NCBI GenBank assembly: GCA_002336105.1
Contig: DDEQ01000046.1
Location: 164,900 to 228,899 of the forward strand
Length of the DNA: 64,000 nucleotides
Source of the DNA: Chthonomonas sp. UBA1950
Lineage (GTDB): Bacteria > Armatimonadota > Fimbriimonadia > Fimbriimonadales > Fimbriimonadaceae
Direction of reading: 5' to 3'
The notes under the pieces were generated by a model that was given only the letters and a program-made list of their open reading frames with translations, was not told the origin of the DNA and did no database searches. Positions 33,539-41,989 of the stretch are shown here, one piece after another (the stretch's first letter is position 1; each line of letters opens with the position of its first letter). Made by a program: the position numbers and the translations under genes.

Positions 33539-33667
33539 AGACGAGACATAAAAATCACGCAGATACTTCGTGTAGCTCTTTTTTTCACTACACAATCTTT
33601 GTGCATGCGATTGCGACAGTTTGCCGTTCGCATTAAAGGTACCTCACTGACCAACCCTGAATCACAG

Positions 33668-34408
33668 ATGAAGAAACTTCCCGAGATCACCCTGGCTTTC
33701 TGGATCACTAAGATCTTAATCACGACACTGGGGGAAACGGCTGGTGACCTCATGTCGATGACGCTGAACCTCGGCTATGCCGTTAGTTCGGAGATCTTCT
33801 TTTCACTTTTCGCGGTCGCCCTATCTGGTCAATTGTTTGCCAAACGGTATATCCCCACACTTTTTTGGGTAGTCATCTTAACAACCAGCACTGCAGGCAC
33901 AACACTCTCTGACTACATGGACCGAAGTCTCCATTTTGGATATGCGCTTGGAAGCGCGATTCTGATAACGGTTCTAGTCCTTGTGATCTCTGTATGGAAG
34001 TTGACTGAGCGATCCATTTCGATGAATGACATCAAAACGCGTAGGTCAGAGGTCTTTTACTGGATAACCATCCTATTCTCAAATACCTTGGGAACCGCAC
34101 TCGGAGACTATCTTGCCGATGACTCGGGATTGGGATTTGCTGGTGGCGCAGCAGTAATAGCAGGGTCGATCGCAATCGTAGCCATTGCAGGCAAGCTTTT
34201 GAAACTCTCGCCCGTCGCAGTCTTCTGGGTATGTTTTGTCTTAACCCGTCCTTTAGGTGCGACAGTTGGCGACTTAATGACAAAAGATCCTGGCAAGGGC
34301 GGGCTGGGGTTTGGAACCCTTAGTTCTTCGATGGTCCTCATCGTCGCCCTAGCAATAATGATCCTTACCCAATCGTATAAGGATCGTAAGGCTGCCTTGC
34401 CAAAGTAG
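33668..34408 (+). CDS. COG4705-type membrane protein
   Basis: 246 residues with about eight membrane segments arranged as four repeats. Each repeat contains T(L/T)GxTxGDxxS or a variant (ITTLGETAGDLMSMTLNLGY, TAGTTLSDYMDRSLHFGY, NTLGTALGDYLADDSGLG, PLGATVGDLMTKDP), the mark of this uncharacterised family. The start is the ATG at 33668 (MKKLPEITLAFWITKIL); a longer frame from 33527 overlaps the promoter of the ribosomal operon. Function unknown; the internal symmetry suggests a transporter or ion binder. Confidence 0.85.
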   Translation: MKKLPEITLAFWITKILITTLGETAGDLMSMTLNLGYAVSSEIFFSLFAVALSGQLFAKRYIPTLFWVVILTTSTAGTTLSDYMDRSLHFGYALGSAILITVLVLVISVWKLTERSISMNDIKTRRSEVFYWITILFSNTLGTALGDYLADDSGLGFAGGAAVIAGSIAIVAIAGKLLKLSPVAVFWVCFVLTRPLGATVGDLMTKDPGKGGLGFGTLSSSMVLIVALAIMILTQSYKDRKAALPK

Positions 34409-34418
34409 ACTGCATTAT

Positions 34419-34877
34419 ATGGACGGCCTTCTTACTGTTTCCGAAGCTAGAAAATTTAGCGAAGGGAAAAAGATCGTCTTCACAAACGGTGTATTCGATA
34501 TCCTGCATGCCGGTCACGTGAGATATCTGTCTGCAGCCAAAGCGCTAGGAGATGCTTTAGTGATCGGATTGAACTCCGATGCGAGCGTTAAATTACTCGG
34601 TAAAGGTCCAGACCGCCCGATTAACCCTCAGTTAGACCGAGCAGAAGTCTTACTCGCATTGAAAAGTGTCGATGCAGTTGTTATCTTCGACGAGCAAACG
34701 CCAGAGCGCCTCATTGCGGAGATGAAGCCAAATGTCCATGTGAAAGGCGGCGACTATACGGTGGAGACCCTTCCCGAGGCAAAGATCATCTTGGCTTACG
34801 GTGGAGAGGTAGTCATCATGCCGACCCTCGAAGGGCGCTCGTCTACCCGAATTATCGACGCAATTCGCAAGGATTAG
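34419..34877 (+). CDS. rfaE2: D-glycero-beta-D-manno-heptose 1-phosphate adenylyltransferase
   Basis: 152 residues, equal to the C-terminal half of HldE. Nucleotidyltransferase motifs: FTNGVFDILHAGHVRYLSAA with the HxGH motif, GLNSDASVKLLGKGPDRPIN, KGGDYTVETLPEA and the ISTR-like RSSTRII. It makes ADP-heptose for LPS cores or surface glycans; the kinase half is not nearby. TAGACT, 7 nt before the ATG and overlapping the previous stop, may give a leaderless message. Confidence 0.92.
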   Translation: MDGLLTVSEARKFSEGKKIVFTNGVFDILHAGHVRYLSAAKALGDALVIGLNSDASVKLLGKGPDRPINPQLDRAEVLLALKSVDAVVIFDEQTPERLIAEMKPNVHVKGGDYTVETLPEAKIILAYGGEVVIMPTLEGRSSTRIIDAIRKD

Positions 34878-34955
34878 TGAAAAAATACTCAACAAAGGTC
34901 GTTTTTGGTGATTCTCAAAACGTATACTTATTAGTTCGGATTTCCCCCTACGCCT

Positions 34956-35459
34956 ATGCTTCCAAGTCCAGATATTCTGAATGACTACGAACACGGAAAG
35001 TTCGTCCTGTCTAACCTTGCCGCTAAGCGGGCGAAACAGCTTCGAGAAGGCGCACCAGCGCTCGTACAAGTCGAAGGATCGAATCACCCACTCACCATTG
35101 CTCTAGCAGAGATCGCTGCGGGCAAAATCAAGCCGATCATGCCTGATGTTCGTGAAGCTCTCATCGAGACTGACGACATTCCTGTACTCATCGTTGACGA
35201 CACTGTTCCAGCCGAATTTGGCATGTTGCTTCCCGCCCTTGAGGAAGAGGAAGCTGCCCTTATCCAGGTTGTGGACGAGGAAGAGGCTGAAATTGAAGGA
35301 GAGGCGGACTCAGACGAAGCGCTTAGCCTTTCTGACCTCGTAGAAGACAGCGAAGAAGAGATCGCACCAACCGACGAAGATAGCGAAACGCTCTCCTTGT
35401 CTGATATCGCTGAGCAGGAGTCTGCCGGCGACGACGATACCTCTGTCGACGAAGAATAA
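34956..35459 (+). CDS. rpoZ: RNA polymerase omega subunit with long acidic tail
   Basis: 167 residues. Residues 1-65 match omega: NDYEHGKFVLSNLAAKRAKQ, HPLTIALAEIAAGKIKP. From about residue 80 the chain has an extension of roughly 85 residues made almost only of Glu, Asp, Ser, Ala and Leu, with a repeated SLSDLVED / SLSDIAEQ unit (about 115-122 and 140-147). Most bacterial omegas are 65-110 residues long. The next gene, dnaJ, starts 3 bp after its stop. Omega helps assemble beta' in the polymerase; the tail could bind a basic partner. Confidence 0.85.
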   Translation: MLPSPDILNDYEHGKFVLSNLAAKRAKQLREGAPALVQVEGSNHPLTIALAEIAAGKIKPIMPDVREALIETDDIPVLIVDDTVPAEFGMLLPALEEEEAALIQVVDEEEAEIEGEADSDEALSLSDLVEDSEEEIAPTDEDSETLSLSDIAEQESAGDDDTSVDEE

Positions 35460-35462
35460 AAA

Positions 35463-36563
35463 ATGGCTAGTCAGGATCCCTATGAGGTCCTTGGGATTGC
35501 CCGCGACGCATCGGCCGACGAAATCAAGTCGGCCTATCGGCGCTTAGCGCGGCGCTATCACCCCGACGTTAATCCCAACGATCCCGCAGCAGAAGAGAAG
35601 TTTAAAGAGATTGGCTCGGCATATGCCGTTCTGTCCGATCCTGACAAACGCCGTCGCTTCGACCAAACCGGGTCTACCGAAGATCAACCAACCGATCCAT
35701 TCTTTGGTGGAGGAGGCATTTCAGACCTCTTTGATATGTTCTTCGGCGCGCAGACAGGCGGTCACAGAACAAACGGCAGAGACGGCGATGACCTTCGGGC
35801 AGACGTCGAACTAACCTACGTTGATGTTGTCAATGGTGCTCAGCGTGAAATCGAAGTAGATCGCCTCGGGCAATGCGATTCGTGTCGTGGAACCGGTGTT
35901 GAAGGTGGCGCGGCTCCAGAGACTTGTGGAACTTGTCGCGGTCAAGGTGTTGTCGGTTCGGTTCGAAATACATTCCTTGGACAGGTTCGAACAACAACGA
36001 CATGTCCAACTTGTCACGGTTCTGGCACGATCATTAAGAACCCCTGTAAAGAGTGTTCTGGTCGTGGCGTTACGCCGAAACATGAGCGAGTTCACCTCAA
36101 CATTCCTCCTGGTTTTGACGACGGCGCAACCATGCACCTCCCAGGGCAAGGAAATGAAGGCACCGGCGCGGGCCGACCCGGTGACCTGTACGTCATCCTT
36201 CATGTTAAAGCAGATAAGCGTTTTGAGCGACGCGGGCAAACACTTCTCTCACCCATCGAGATTTCTGTAACACAAGCCATCTTAGGGGACCGTATCACTG
36301 TTCCGGGAATCGACACAGACCTCGAACTACACATTCCGGCTGGAACTCAGCCCAACACGCAAATCCCGATTAAGGGAGCAGGGTTACCACCGCTTCACGG
36401 TGGACGTCGTGGCGATTTTGTGGCACATGTTATTGTTCGAATCCCAACCAAGATCAGTGATGCACAAACGAAGTTGATCCAAGAATTTGCCGAGCTATCG
36501 GGCGAAGATTTGCCTCAGGGCGAAGACAAAGGCTTGTTTGGCCTGTTCGGAAAGAAGCGCTAA
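35463..36563 (+). CDS. dnaJ: Chaperone DnaJ (type I Hsp40)
   Basis: 366 residues. J domain 1-70 with HPDVNPND; Gly/Phe-rich segment (FFGGGGISDLFDMFFGAQTG); four zinc-finger repeats CDSCRGTG, CGTCRGQG, CPTCHGSG, CKECSGRG; then the C-terminal substrate-binding domains with VHLNIPPGFDDG. Start at 3 bp past rpoZ, so translation is likely coupled. No dnaK or grpE is in the window. Confidence 0.97.
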   Translation: MASQDPYEVLGIARDASADEIKSAYRRLARRYHPDVNPNDPAAEEKFKEIGSAYAVLSDPDKRRRFDQTGSTEDQPTDPFFGGGGISDLFDMFFGAQTGGHRTNGRDGDDLRADVELTYVDVVNGAQREIEVDRLGQCDSCRGTGVEGGAAPETCGTCRGQGVVGSVRNTFLGQVRTTTTCPTCHGSGTIIKNPCKECSGRGVTPKHERVHLNIPPGFDDGATMHLPGQGNEGTGAGRPGDLYVILHVKADKRFERRGQTLLSPIEISVTQAILGDRITVPGIDTDLELHIPAGTQPNTQIPIKGAGLPPLHGGRRGDFVAHVIVRIPTKISDAQTKLIQEFAELSGEDLPQGEDKGLFGLFGKKR

Positions 36564-36581
36564 CCCTGGTACAACCATTCT

Positions 36582-37529
36582 ATGACTTGGATTGAAGTCG
36601 CGGCGAAGTTCGCCACACCCCAGGACGATCTCTCACCAGCTATAGAGCTATACCGGGATCACGGTATAGAAAACACGTTGCAAGAAGGACAAGACTTCTT
36701 AACCGGATGTCTTGTGGACGTAAATGGTAGCGACGATCAAGTCAACAACCTACGCTTAGCCCTTGAAGAGCTCGGCGCGGTGGTGACAGTAAAACCACTC
36801 GAAGAGGTGAATTGGGAAGAAGCTTGGAAGCAGTTCTTTCACCCTCGCAGGATTGGCAAGTCCTTTGTCATTCGGCCAACCTGGGAAGAGTGCGAAACTC
36901 AACCAGGCGACAATATCATCGTCCTCGATCCTGGACAAGCTTTTGGAACCGGCGACCATCCAACAACACGAATGTGTTTAGATCTGATGGAAAAGGCTGA
37001 CTTGGCTGGCAAAACGGTAGCTGACGTTGGGTGCGGCAGTGGCATTTTGTCAATAGGCGCAGTTCAATTGCAAGCTAAAGCTGTGGACGCCGTAGACATC
37101 GATCCTATTTGCGTTGAGGTCGCCAAAGAGAATATGGCGTTGAATAAAGTGATCTTTAAGGCGGTAGCAGGTGAGGGGATTGTCGCGCTACACCCAGACG
37201 CTATTCAATCAGTTGACGGACCTGATGTTCCGCAGGACGAGACTCCTTTGTCTTCGGTTGCTTCTTCCCCGAAAGAAACTTCGACTGAAATTCCAGAAGA
37301 TGCCTACGATGTCATTATTTCGAACATCATCAGCGCAACGCTGATTCGCATTTCGCCGGATGTGAAGATCGCGCTTCGTGACGGTGGAAGATGGATCGTT
37401 AGCGGAATCATTGAAGAGAACTGGCCAGATGTCCAAGCCGCTGCTAAGAAACTAGACTTCTCTCTTCGAGAGGAACTCCATGAGGATGGCTGGGTTGCTG
37501 GCCTGTTTACGCTTTCCAAAACCAAGTGA
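36582..37529 (+). CDS. prmA: Ribosomal protein L11 methyltransferase
   Basis: 315 residues. FVIRPTWEECETQPGDNIIV and LDPGQAFGTGDHPTTRMCLD are PrmA signatures; ADVGCGSGILSIGAVQL is the SAM-binding loop. A middle stretch of about 40 residues (IQSVDGPDVPQDETPLSSVA and on) is an insert rich in Ser, Pro and Glu before DVIISNIIS. TACAAC ends 6 nt before the ATG, so the start is probably leaderless or read through from dnaJ. Its stop overlaps the rsmE start. Confidence 0.95.
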   Translation: MTWIEVAAKFATPQDDLSPAIELYRDHGIENTLQEGQDFLTGCLVDVNGSDDQVNNLRLALEELGAVVTVKPLEEVNWEEAWKQFFHPRRIGKSFVIRPTWEECETQPGDNIIVLDPGQAFGTGDHPTTRMCLDLMEKADLAGKTVADVGCGSGILSIGAVQLQAKAVDAVDIDPICVEVAKENMALNKVIFKAVAGEGIVALHPDAIQSVDGPDVPQDETPLSSVASSPKETSTEIPEDAYDVIISNIISATLIRISPDVKIALRDGGRWIVSGIIEENWPDVQAAAKKLDFSLREELHEDGWVAGLFTLSKTK

Positions 37530-38236
37530 TGAAAATTCCTGTTCGAGCTTTACCGAGACTCTTTCTCCCCGGGGCAGACTTAACTGAACCTGTCGAGATT
37601 CCTAAAGAAGAAGTCGATAAGCTTAGAAAAGTATTGCGGCTTGGTGCAGGTTCCGAAATAGGTGTGCTTCCAAATGACGGCACGTTGGTGCGTTGCGAAT
37701 TTCGAGGGCACATGGCGATTCCGCTCGAGGTGATTCAACCAAATACCGAGCCAGATTTGCATCTTACTGTCGCTCAGGCTCTTCCCAAGGGAGATAAGCT
37801 CGACGAAATTATCCGTAGCTGCACAGAAATAGGCGTATCCAAATTTATCCTGTTCGCTAGCGAACGAACGGTTGTTCGATGGGATGAAAAGAAAACGTCA
37901 GACAGACTCCGACGCCTATCAGTCATCGCACGAGAAGCGTGTGAAATCAGTTTCAGAACACGCCTACCAGAATTTGAAGTGCTTTCAGACCTGAAAGCCG
38001 TCTTGAAAGCAGTCCCTGACGCAATTGTCCTTTCGGAGGTCGAAGGCATTCAAACGGCAATTGCTGCACCAGGGACTCAAGGCTGTATTGTCGTCGGTCC
38101 CGAGGGCGGCTGGGCCAAAGAGGAGCTTGTGGCAATTGGGAATCGAGGAATTAGCCTTGGACCGAGGGTTCTTCGGGTCGATCACGCGGCAGCAGCAGCG
38201 GCAGCAATGCTACTCTTAAAACCGATCGGTTCTTGA
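37529..38236 (+). CDS. rsmE: 16S rRNA (uracil1498-N3)-methyltransferase
   Basis: 235 residues. SPOUT-type methyltransferase: TVAQALPKGDKLDEIIRSCT, GVSKFILFASERTVVRW, and the knot VGPEGGWAKEELVAIGNRG with LGPRVLRVDHAAAAA. ATG at 37529 overlaps the last base of prmA; GTG at 37526 would add one residue. The prmA-rsmE pair is common in bacteria. Confidence 0.95.
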   Translation: MKIPVRALPRLFLPGADLTEPVEIPKEEVDKLRKVLRLGAGSEIGVLPNDGTLVRCEFRGHMAIPLEVIQPNTEPDLHLTVAQALPKGDKLDEIIRSCTEIGVSKFILFASERTVVRWDEKKTSDRLRRLSVIAREACEISFRTRLPEFEVLSDLKAVLKAVPDAIVLSEVEGIQTAIAAPGTQGCIVVGPEGGWAKEELVAIGNRGISLGPRVLRVDHAAAAAAAMLLLKPIGS

Positions 38237-38440
38237 CCATTCTTAATCAGAAGAATCGGCTATTCATTCATTCTCGCGAACAGATTTTCTCCTGATCTGC
38301 ATATGATTTCCTAAGGTTTCTTCTACAGAAAATCTTTCCTTCGATTTGGTTGATTAGTAATGTGCCTAATACACTATAAGAATTACTGGATTTCGCCTAA
38401 ATTTTTATGAAGATTAGTCCGACTCATAGGAATGGTTTCC

Positions 38441-39823
38441 ATGAGTTCTCAACAGACTTCTCCAACCGGGTGTGAACGCAGATTTGACATTGAGGAGTTG
38501 TTCTTCTCAACCACTGATAAGTACGGAGTCATCGTCAGCGGAAACGACGTTTTTCGAAGAATTGCCGCTTACGACTCAGTCGACGAACTCATAGGAAAAC
38601 CTCACAACATCATTCGCCACCCAGATATGCCAAGGGCGGTTTTTTATGCGCTTTGGCAATATCTACAGAGTGGAAAATCGATAGCAGCATACGTAAAAAA
38701 CCTTGCCAAGGACGGTTGCTATTACTGGGTTCTAGCGTTCGTTATGCCCTCTCCGTGTGGATATATCTCAGTCCGCTTGAAACCATCGACTGAAATCTTA
38801 AAAACGGTCGAGAAATTGTACAAACAGATGCTGGCCATCGAACAAGAGGCAAGAATTCCAGCCGAACGCGCGCCGAAAATGGCAGATTCCTTCGATTTTC
38901 TGGAGAAACAAATCAAAACGCTGGGTTTCGCAAGTTACGACGAATTCATGCATATGGCTATGACTTCTGAGGCCTCTGCGAGATTCAAAGCCGTATCATC
39001 GAAACAACTGTCATGCTTAGAGACAAGTCTCTTGCATTCACAAGACTTGGGTCTTCGCGATGACCTGTCAAGATTCTTAAGACTGAATACAGAGCTAGAT
39101 CAGTTGCTTGCCAAAGCAGAGACATTCATCGCCAATATCGGGCAACTAAGTGAGAAGTCTAGATACCTTGAGAGACTCGCTCAAGACGTTCACCTTTTGT
39201 CTCTCAACGCCATTATTTCCTCGCATCGACTAGCCGATGCTGGAAGAAGCCTGGCCGTCATAACGCACAGTCTTGCTCAAATCTCGTCTCGAAGCAACGA
39301 AGTCATCTCCGAATTGACAAGAAACCTTCATGCGCTCATTAGTGGGCTCAGAGAAACCGGTTACCACATTTCGGCGGCAAAACTTCAAGCCGAAATGTCT
39401 GCTATCTTCTTGTCTGAGTCAATTGAAGCACATATTAAGAACAGTTCAGAACCTGACATGGTCAAGATGAGATCTGACCTTCTTCAGCTGGAAGTTTCGT
39501 TTGAAGCTAGTTGCCGAGATCTCGGCCAGAGCGTGAAACGAGTAAGTCTGCCTCTTCGGCAGCTATCTCGACACATTTCTGATCTTGAAAGCGTTCTCAA
39601 AACACTCTCCAATGCTCACGTTTTGGGCAAAATCGAGGTGGCTCATATCAAAGATAGCGTTCACTTTCAAACAGTTTTTGCCGAAGTGAACTCGCACGTA
39701 ACCATTGCGAAACGAGAAGTCACAGAGTTTCAGGATGCGATTCGAGCGGTTTCCCAAGCTGTGCCGCTCTTTGAAAGATTTAACGCATCGCAATCGACAG
39801 ACCACATCCCGATCGCAGCCTAA
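38441..39823 (+). CDS. Soluble PAS protein with chemoreceptor-like helical hairpin (copy 1)
   Basis: 460 residues from the ATG at 38441, preferred over 38432 because AGG lies 11 nt upstream. PAS domain about 10-125 of the Aer type: FFSTTDKYGVIVSGNDVFRR, GKPHNIIRHPDMPRAVFYAL, YVKNLAKDGCYYWVLAFVMP. The rest is helical. LLSLNAIISSHRLADAGRSL and AVITHSLAQISSRSNEVI (about 245-285) align with the MCP tip [24 protein letters not shown], but the EAARAGE core that contacts CheA/CheW is replaced by SSHRLAD. No membrane segment, HAMP or che genes nearby. Aer PAS domains bind FAD and sense redox; here that is inference. Followed by its small partner. Confidence 0.82.
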   Translation: MSSQQTSPTGCERRFDIEELFFSTTDKYGVIVSGNDVFRRIAAYDSVDELIGKPHNIIRHPDMPRAVFYALWQYLQSGKSIAAYVKNLAKDGCYYWVLAFVMPSPCGYISVRLKPSTEILKTVEKLYKQMLAIEQEARIPAERAPKMADSFDFLEKQIKTLGFASYDEFMHMAMTSEASARFKAVSSKQLSCLETSLLHSQDLGLRDDLSRFLRLNTELDQLLAKAETFIANIGQLSEKSRYLERLAQDVHLLSLNAIISSHRLADAGRSLAVITHSLAQISSRSNEVISELTRNLHALISGLRETGYHISAAKLQAEMSAIFLSESIEAHIKNSSEPDMVKMRSDLLQLEVSFEASCRDLGQSVKRVSLPLRQLSRHISDLESVLKTLSNAHVLGKIEVAHIKDSVHFQTVFAEVNSHVTIAKREVTEFQDAIRAVSQAVPLFERFNASQSTDHIPIAA

Positions 39824-39924
39824 AGCCGAACAATCTTTAAGAAAACTGACAACACTTGCTCATTCTTCAGATTTGTTGTATTTTCTGAGCAATACATCAC
39901 TCCATTTCGAGGTGGAAATAGAAG

Positions 39925-40170
39925 ATGCAAGTACGAGTCTTGTCTGAGTATGCAGGTCGTTATCATTTGTCCGACGGCAACAGAAGCCCTGCGTTTTGTC
40001 CTGAAACAGTTTACGAGGTCTATGGTCTCCAACGTGCCGTGGATGTTGGTGGCGGGTTTGTCGTCTTGGCTTCCGATAATGGCGAACTGTTTTTTGTTGA
40101 AATGCGCCATGTGCGAGTCGTGAAACCATCTGATGTTCCAAACAGCGCTATGGTCATGATGAACCTGTGA
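39925..40170 (+). CDS. Small beta-rich partner of the PAS receptor-like protein (copy 1)
   Basis: 81 residues. GAGGTGG lies 9 nt before the ATG. The chain MQVRVLSEYAGRYHLSDGNR, then TVYEVYGLQ, GGGFVVLASDNGELFFVEMR and HVRVV has alternating beta strands like an SH3/KOW barrel, but no family is recognised. About 56% identical by eye to the protein at 41750-41989 over 66 positions, which lies in the same place after the second PAS protein. No signal peptide. 101 bp after the PAS gene. Confidence 0.8.
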   Translation: MQVRVLSEYAGRYHLSDGNRSPAFCPETVYEVYGLQRAVDVGGGFVVLASDNGELFFVEMRHVRVVKPSDVPNSAMVMMNL

Positions 40171-40275
40171 TTCAACTAAAGCTGACGATAGTTTTTTGCG
40201 GATATTGTTTTCAGCCCTGCCAATTATCTAAGGTCTCACTTTTTACTTTCCGATGAGTAAGAGAAGAGATCAACC

Positions 40276-41646
40276 ATGAGTGCGAATAAGGCTGCTCCAA
40301 AAAACCAAGAAAGAAGGTTCACGATCGAAGAACTTTTTTTTTCGACGACAGACAGGAAAGGAGTAATTCAAAGCGGGAACGAAGTTTTTGCCCGGGTTGG
40401 GGCATTCGATTCTGTCGAAGAGTTAATCGGAAAACCGCATAACATCATCCGACACCCTGATATGCCTCGGGCTGTGTTCAAGCTGCTTTGGGATCGCCTT
40501 CTCGCAGACAAGGCTGTCGCAGCTTATGTGAAGAACCTTGCCAAAGACGGTTGTTATTACTGGGTGATTGCACTCGTTGTTCCTGCCCCTTGTGGTTTTC
40601 TCTCTGTTCGCTTCAAGCCGACCTCTCCGATTCTGGCGACCATGCAGAACATTTATGCACAAATGGTCGAGATTGAGTCAAAAGCCGAACGTCCTGAGCA
40701 GAGAAATGCATCCATGGCGGCTTCGGGAGAGTACTTACAACAAGAACTTTCAAATCTAGGTTTCGCCAATTACGAAGACTTCATGCACATCGCGTTAGCG
40801 GCAGAAATGTCGGCGAGAGAAAAGGAACTTGCTTCTTCTGAGTTCAGCCACGAGATGAAGGCACATCTCGCTGCAAACGGAAATCTAGAAAGTCGTTTAC
40901 AAAACTATGAAGAATTGAAGGGGCAACTCGATAGGCTGTTTGAACGAGCCGAAGGGTTCCTCTCTCTGATTGCAGACCTCGGTGACAAATCCACCTATTT
41001 GCAAAACCTCTCCCACGAAGTTCATCTACTCTCACTCAATGCAATCATCTCTTCGCACCATTTAGCAGACGCAGGGCGCGGATTGGCTGTTGTTACTCAT
41101 AGCTTGGCGGATATCTCAGCCGAAAGTAGCATCGTCATCGACAAACTGAGAGTCGGGATCACAACGCTCATTTCGTATCTTCGGTCCACCGCATTTGCCA
41201 TCACCGCCGCCAAGGTTCAAGTTGAAATGGCCATATTCTTCTTGAAGGAAGTTCTCAGGTCATCGGCAGAAGACACGCCAGCAAGAAATGTCGATCAGGA
41301 CCTGGAAACGCTAGAAGGCTCCTTTAGGCAGAGCTCGATTGAACTAAATGACAGCATTTCGAATGTTCGAAAGCCGGTTAGGATTCTCCAAGATTTGGTT
41401 GGAGATCTTGAACTCGTTCTTAGAACTTTGGCGAGTGTTCATGTTCTGGGCAAGGTTGAGGTCTCCCATATCAATGAAAGCGGGCACTTCCAAACGGTTT
41501 TCTTAGAGGTCCACCAGCAACTCGAAATCGCTCGTGATGAGGTTAAGGAATTTGACGCAGCGATCCAAGGTCTTGCTCAAGGACTGCCAGAGTTCGAAAA
41601 AAACAGTCACGTGCTGTCAAAAACGCTAAAAGTGCTCGCTGCCTAG
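40276..41646 (+). CDS. Soluble PAS protein with chemoreceptor-like helical hairpin (copy 2)
   Basis: 456 residues. Same build as copy 1: RFTIEELFFSTTDRKGVIQS, GKPHNIIRHPDMPRAVFKLL, YVKNLAKDGCYYWVIALVVP, then the helical part with VHLLSLNAIISSHHLADAGR and GLAVVTHSLADISAESSIVI, again without the EAARAGE core. The C-terminal LASVHVLGKVEVSHINESGH matches copy 1 LSNAHVLGKIEVAHIKDSVH. The start is fixed by AAGAGAAGAG upstream. It follows the first small gene by 105 bp and is a tandem duplicate. Confidence 0.82.
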   Translation: MSANKAAPKNQERRFTIEELFFSTTDRKGVIQSGNEVFARVGAFDSVEELIGKPHNIIRHPDMPRAVFKLLWDRLLADKAVAAYVKNLAKDGCYYWVIALVVPAPCGFLSVRFKPTSPILATMQNIYAQMVEIESKAERPEQRNASMAASGEYLQQELSNLGFANYEDFMHIALAAEMSAREKELASSEFSHEMKAHLAANGNLESRLQNYEELKGQLDRLFERAEGFLSLIADLGDKSTYLQNLSHEVHLLSLNAIISSHHLADAGRGLAVVTHSLADISAESSIVIDKLRVGITTLISYLRSTAFAITAAKVQVEMAIFFLKEVLRSSAEDTPARNVDQDLETLEGSFRQSSIELNDSISNVRKPVRILQDLVGDLELVLRTLASVHVLGKVEVSHINESGHFQTVFLEVHQQLEIARDEVKEFDAAIQGLAQGLPEFEKNSHVLSKTLKVLAA

Positions 41647-41749
41647 GAAGGTAGTCTAGCCCGGATAAAGACAGGAACCTTTGCTAGCTCAAGCAACCAG
41701 CTTCCTCGACCGAAAAGACAAGCAGAAGGGTTTTGCTTTCGGAGACGGT

Positions 41750-41989
41750 ATGAGAGTTAGAGTTCTAAGCGAATTTGTGAATCGATATCACATGAGCGAC
41801 TCAGGTCGAGCCATAGCTTTTGACACGGATTCCACTTATGAAGTTCATTCAATGCTTCGGGCAGAGGACATCAACTGCGGCTTCATCGTCTTGGTCGGTT
41901 CGAATAAAGAACTCTTCTTTGTCGATATGCGGCATGTCCGAGTCGTCGACGAAACACCGGTTCTACGCATTTTAGACTCCGCAGCCTAA
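41750..41989 (+). CDS. Small beta-rich partner of the PAS receptor-like protein (copy 2)
   Basis: 79 residues from the ATG at 41750, with GGAG 5-8 nt upstream; a longer frame from 41681 uses a TTG without support and does not match copy 1. MRVRVLSEFVNRYHMSDSGR, TYEVHSMLRAEDINCGFIVL, ELFFVDMRHVRVV align residue by residue with copy 1. Its stop is directly next to the stop of the convergent MmgE/PrpD gene, with no base between. Confidence 0.8.
   Translation: MRVRVLSEFVNRYHMSDSGRAIAFDTDSTYEVHSMLRAEDINCGFIVLVGSNKELFFVDMRHVRVVDETPVLRILDSAA

Noticed and set aside
33410..33595. 61-residue minus-strand frame before rpmJ (possible infA)
   Set aside because: No resemblance to IF-1; it overlaps the operon promoter and leader.
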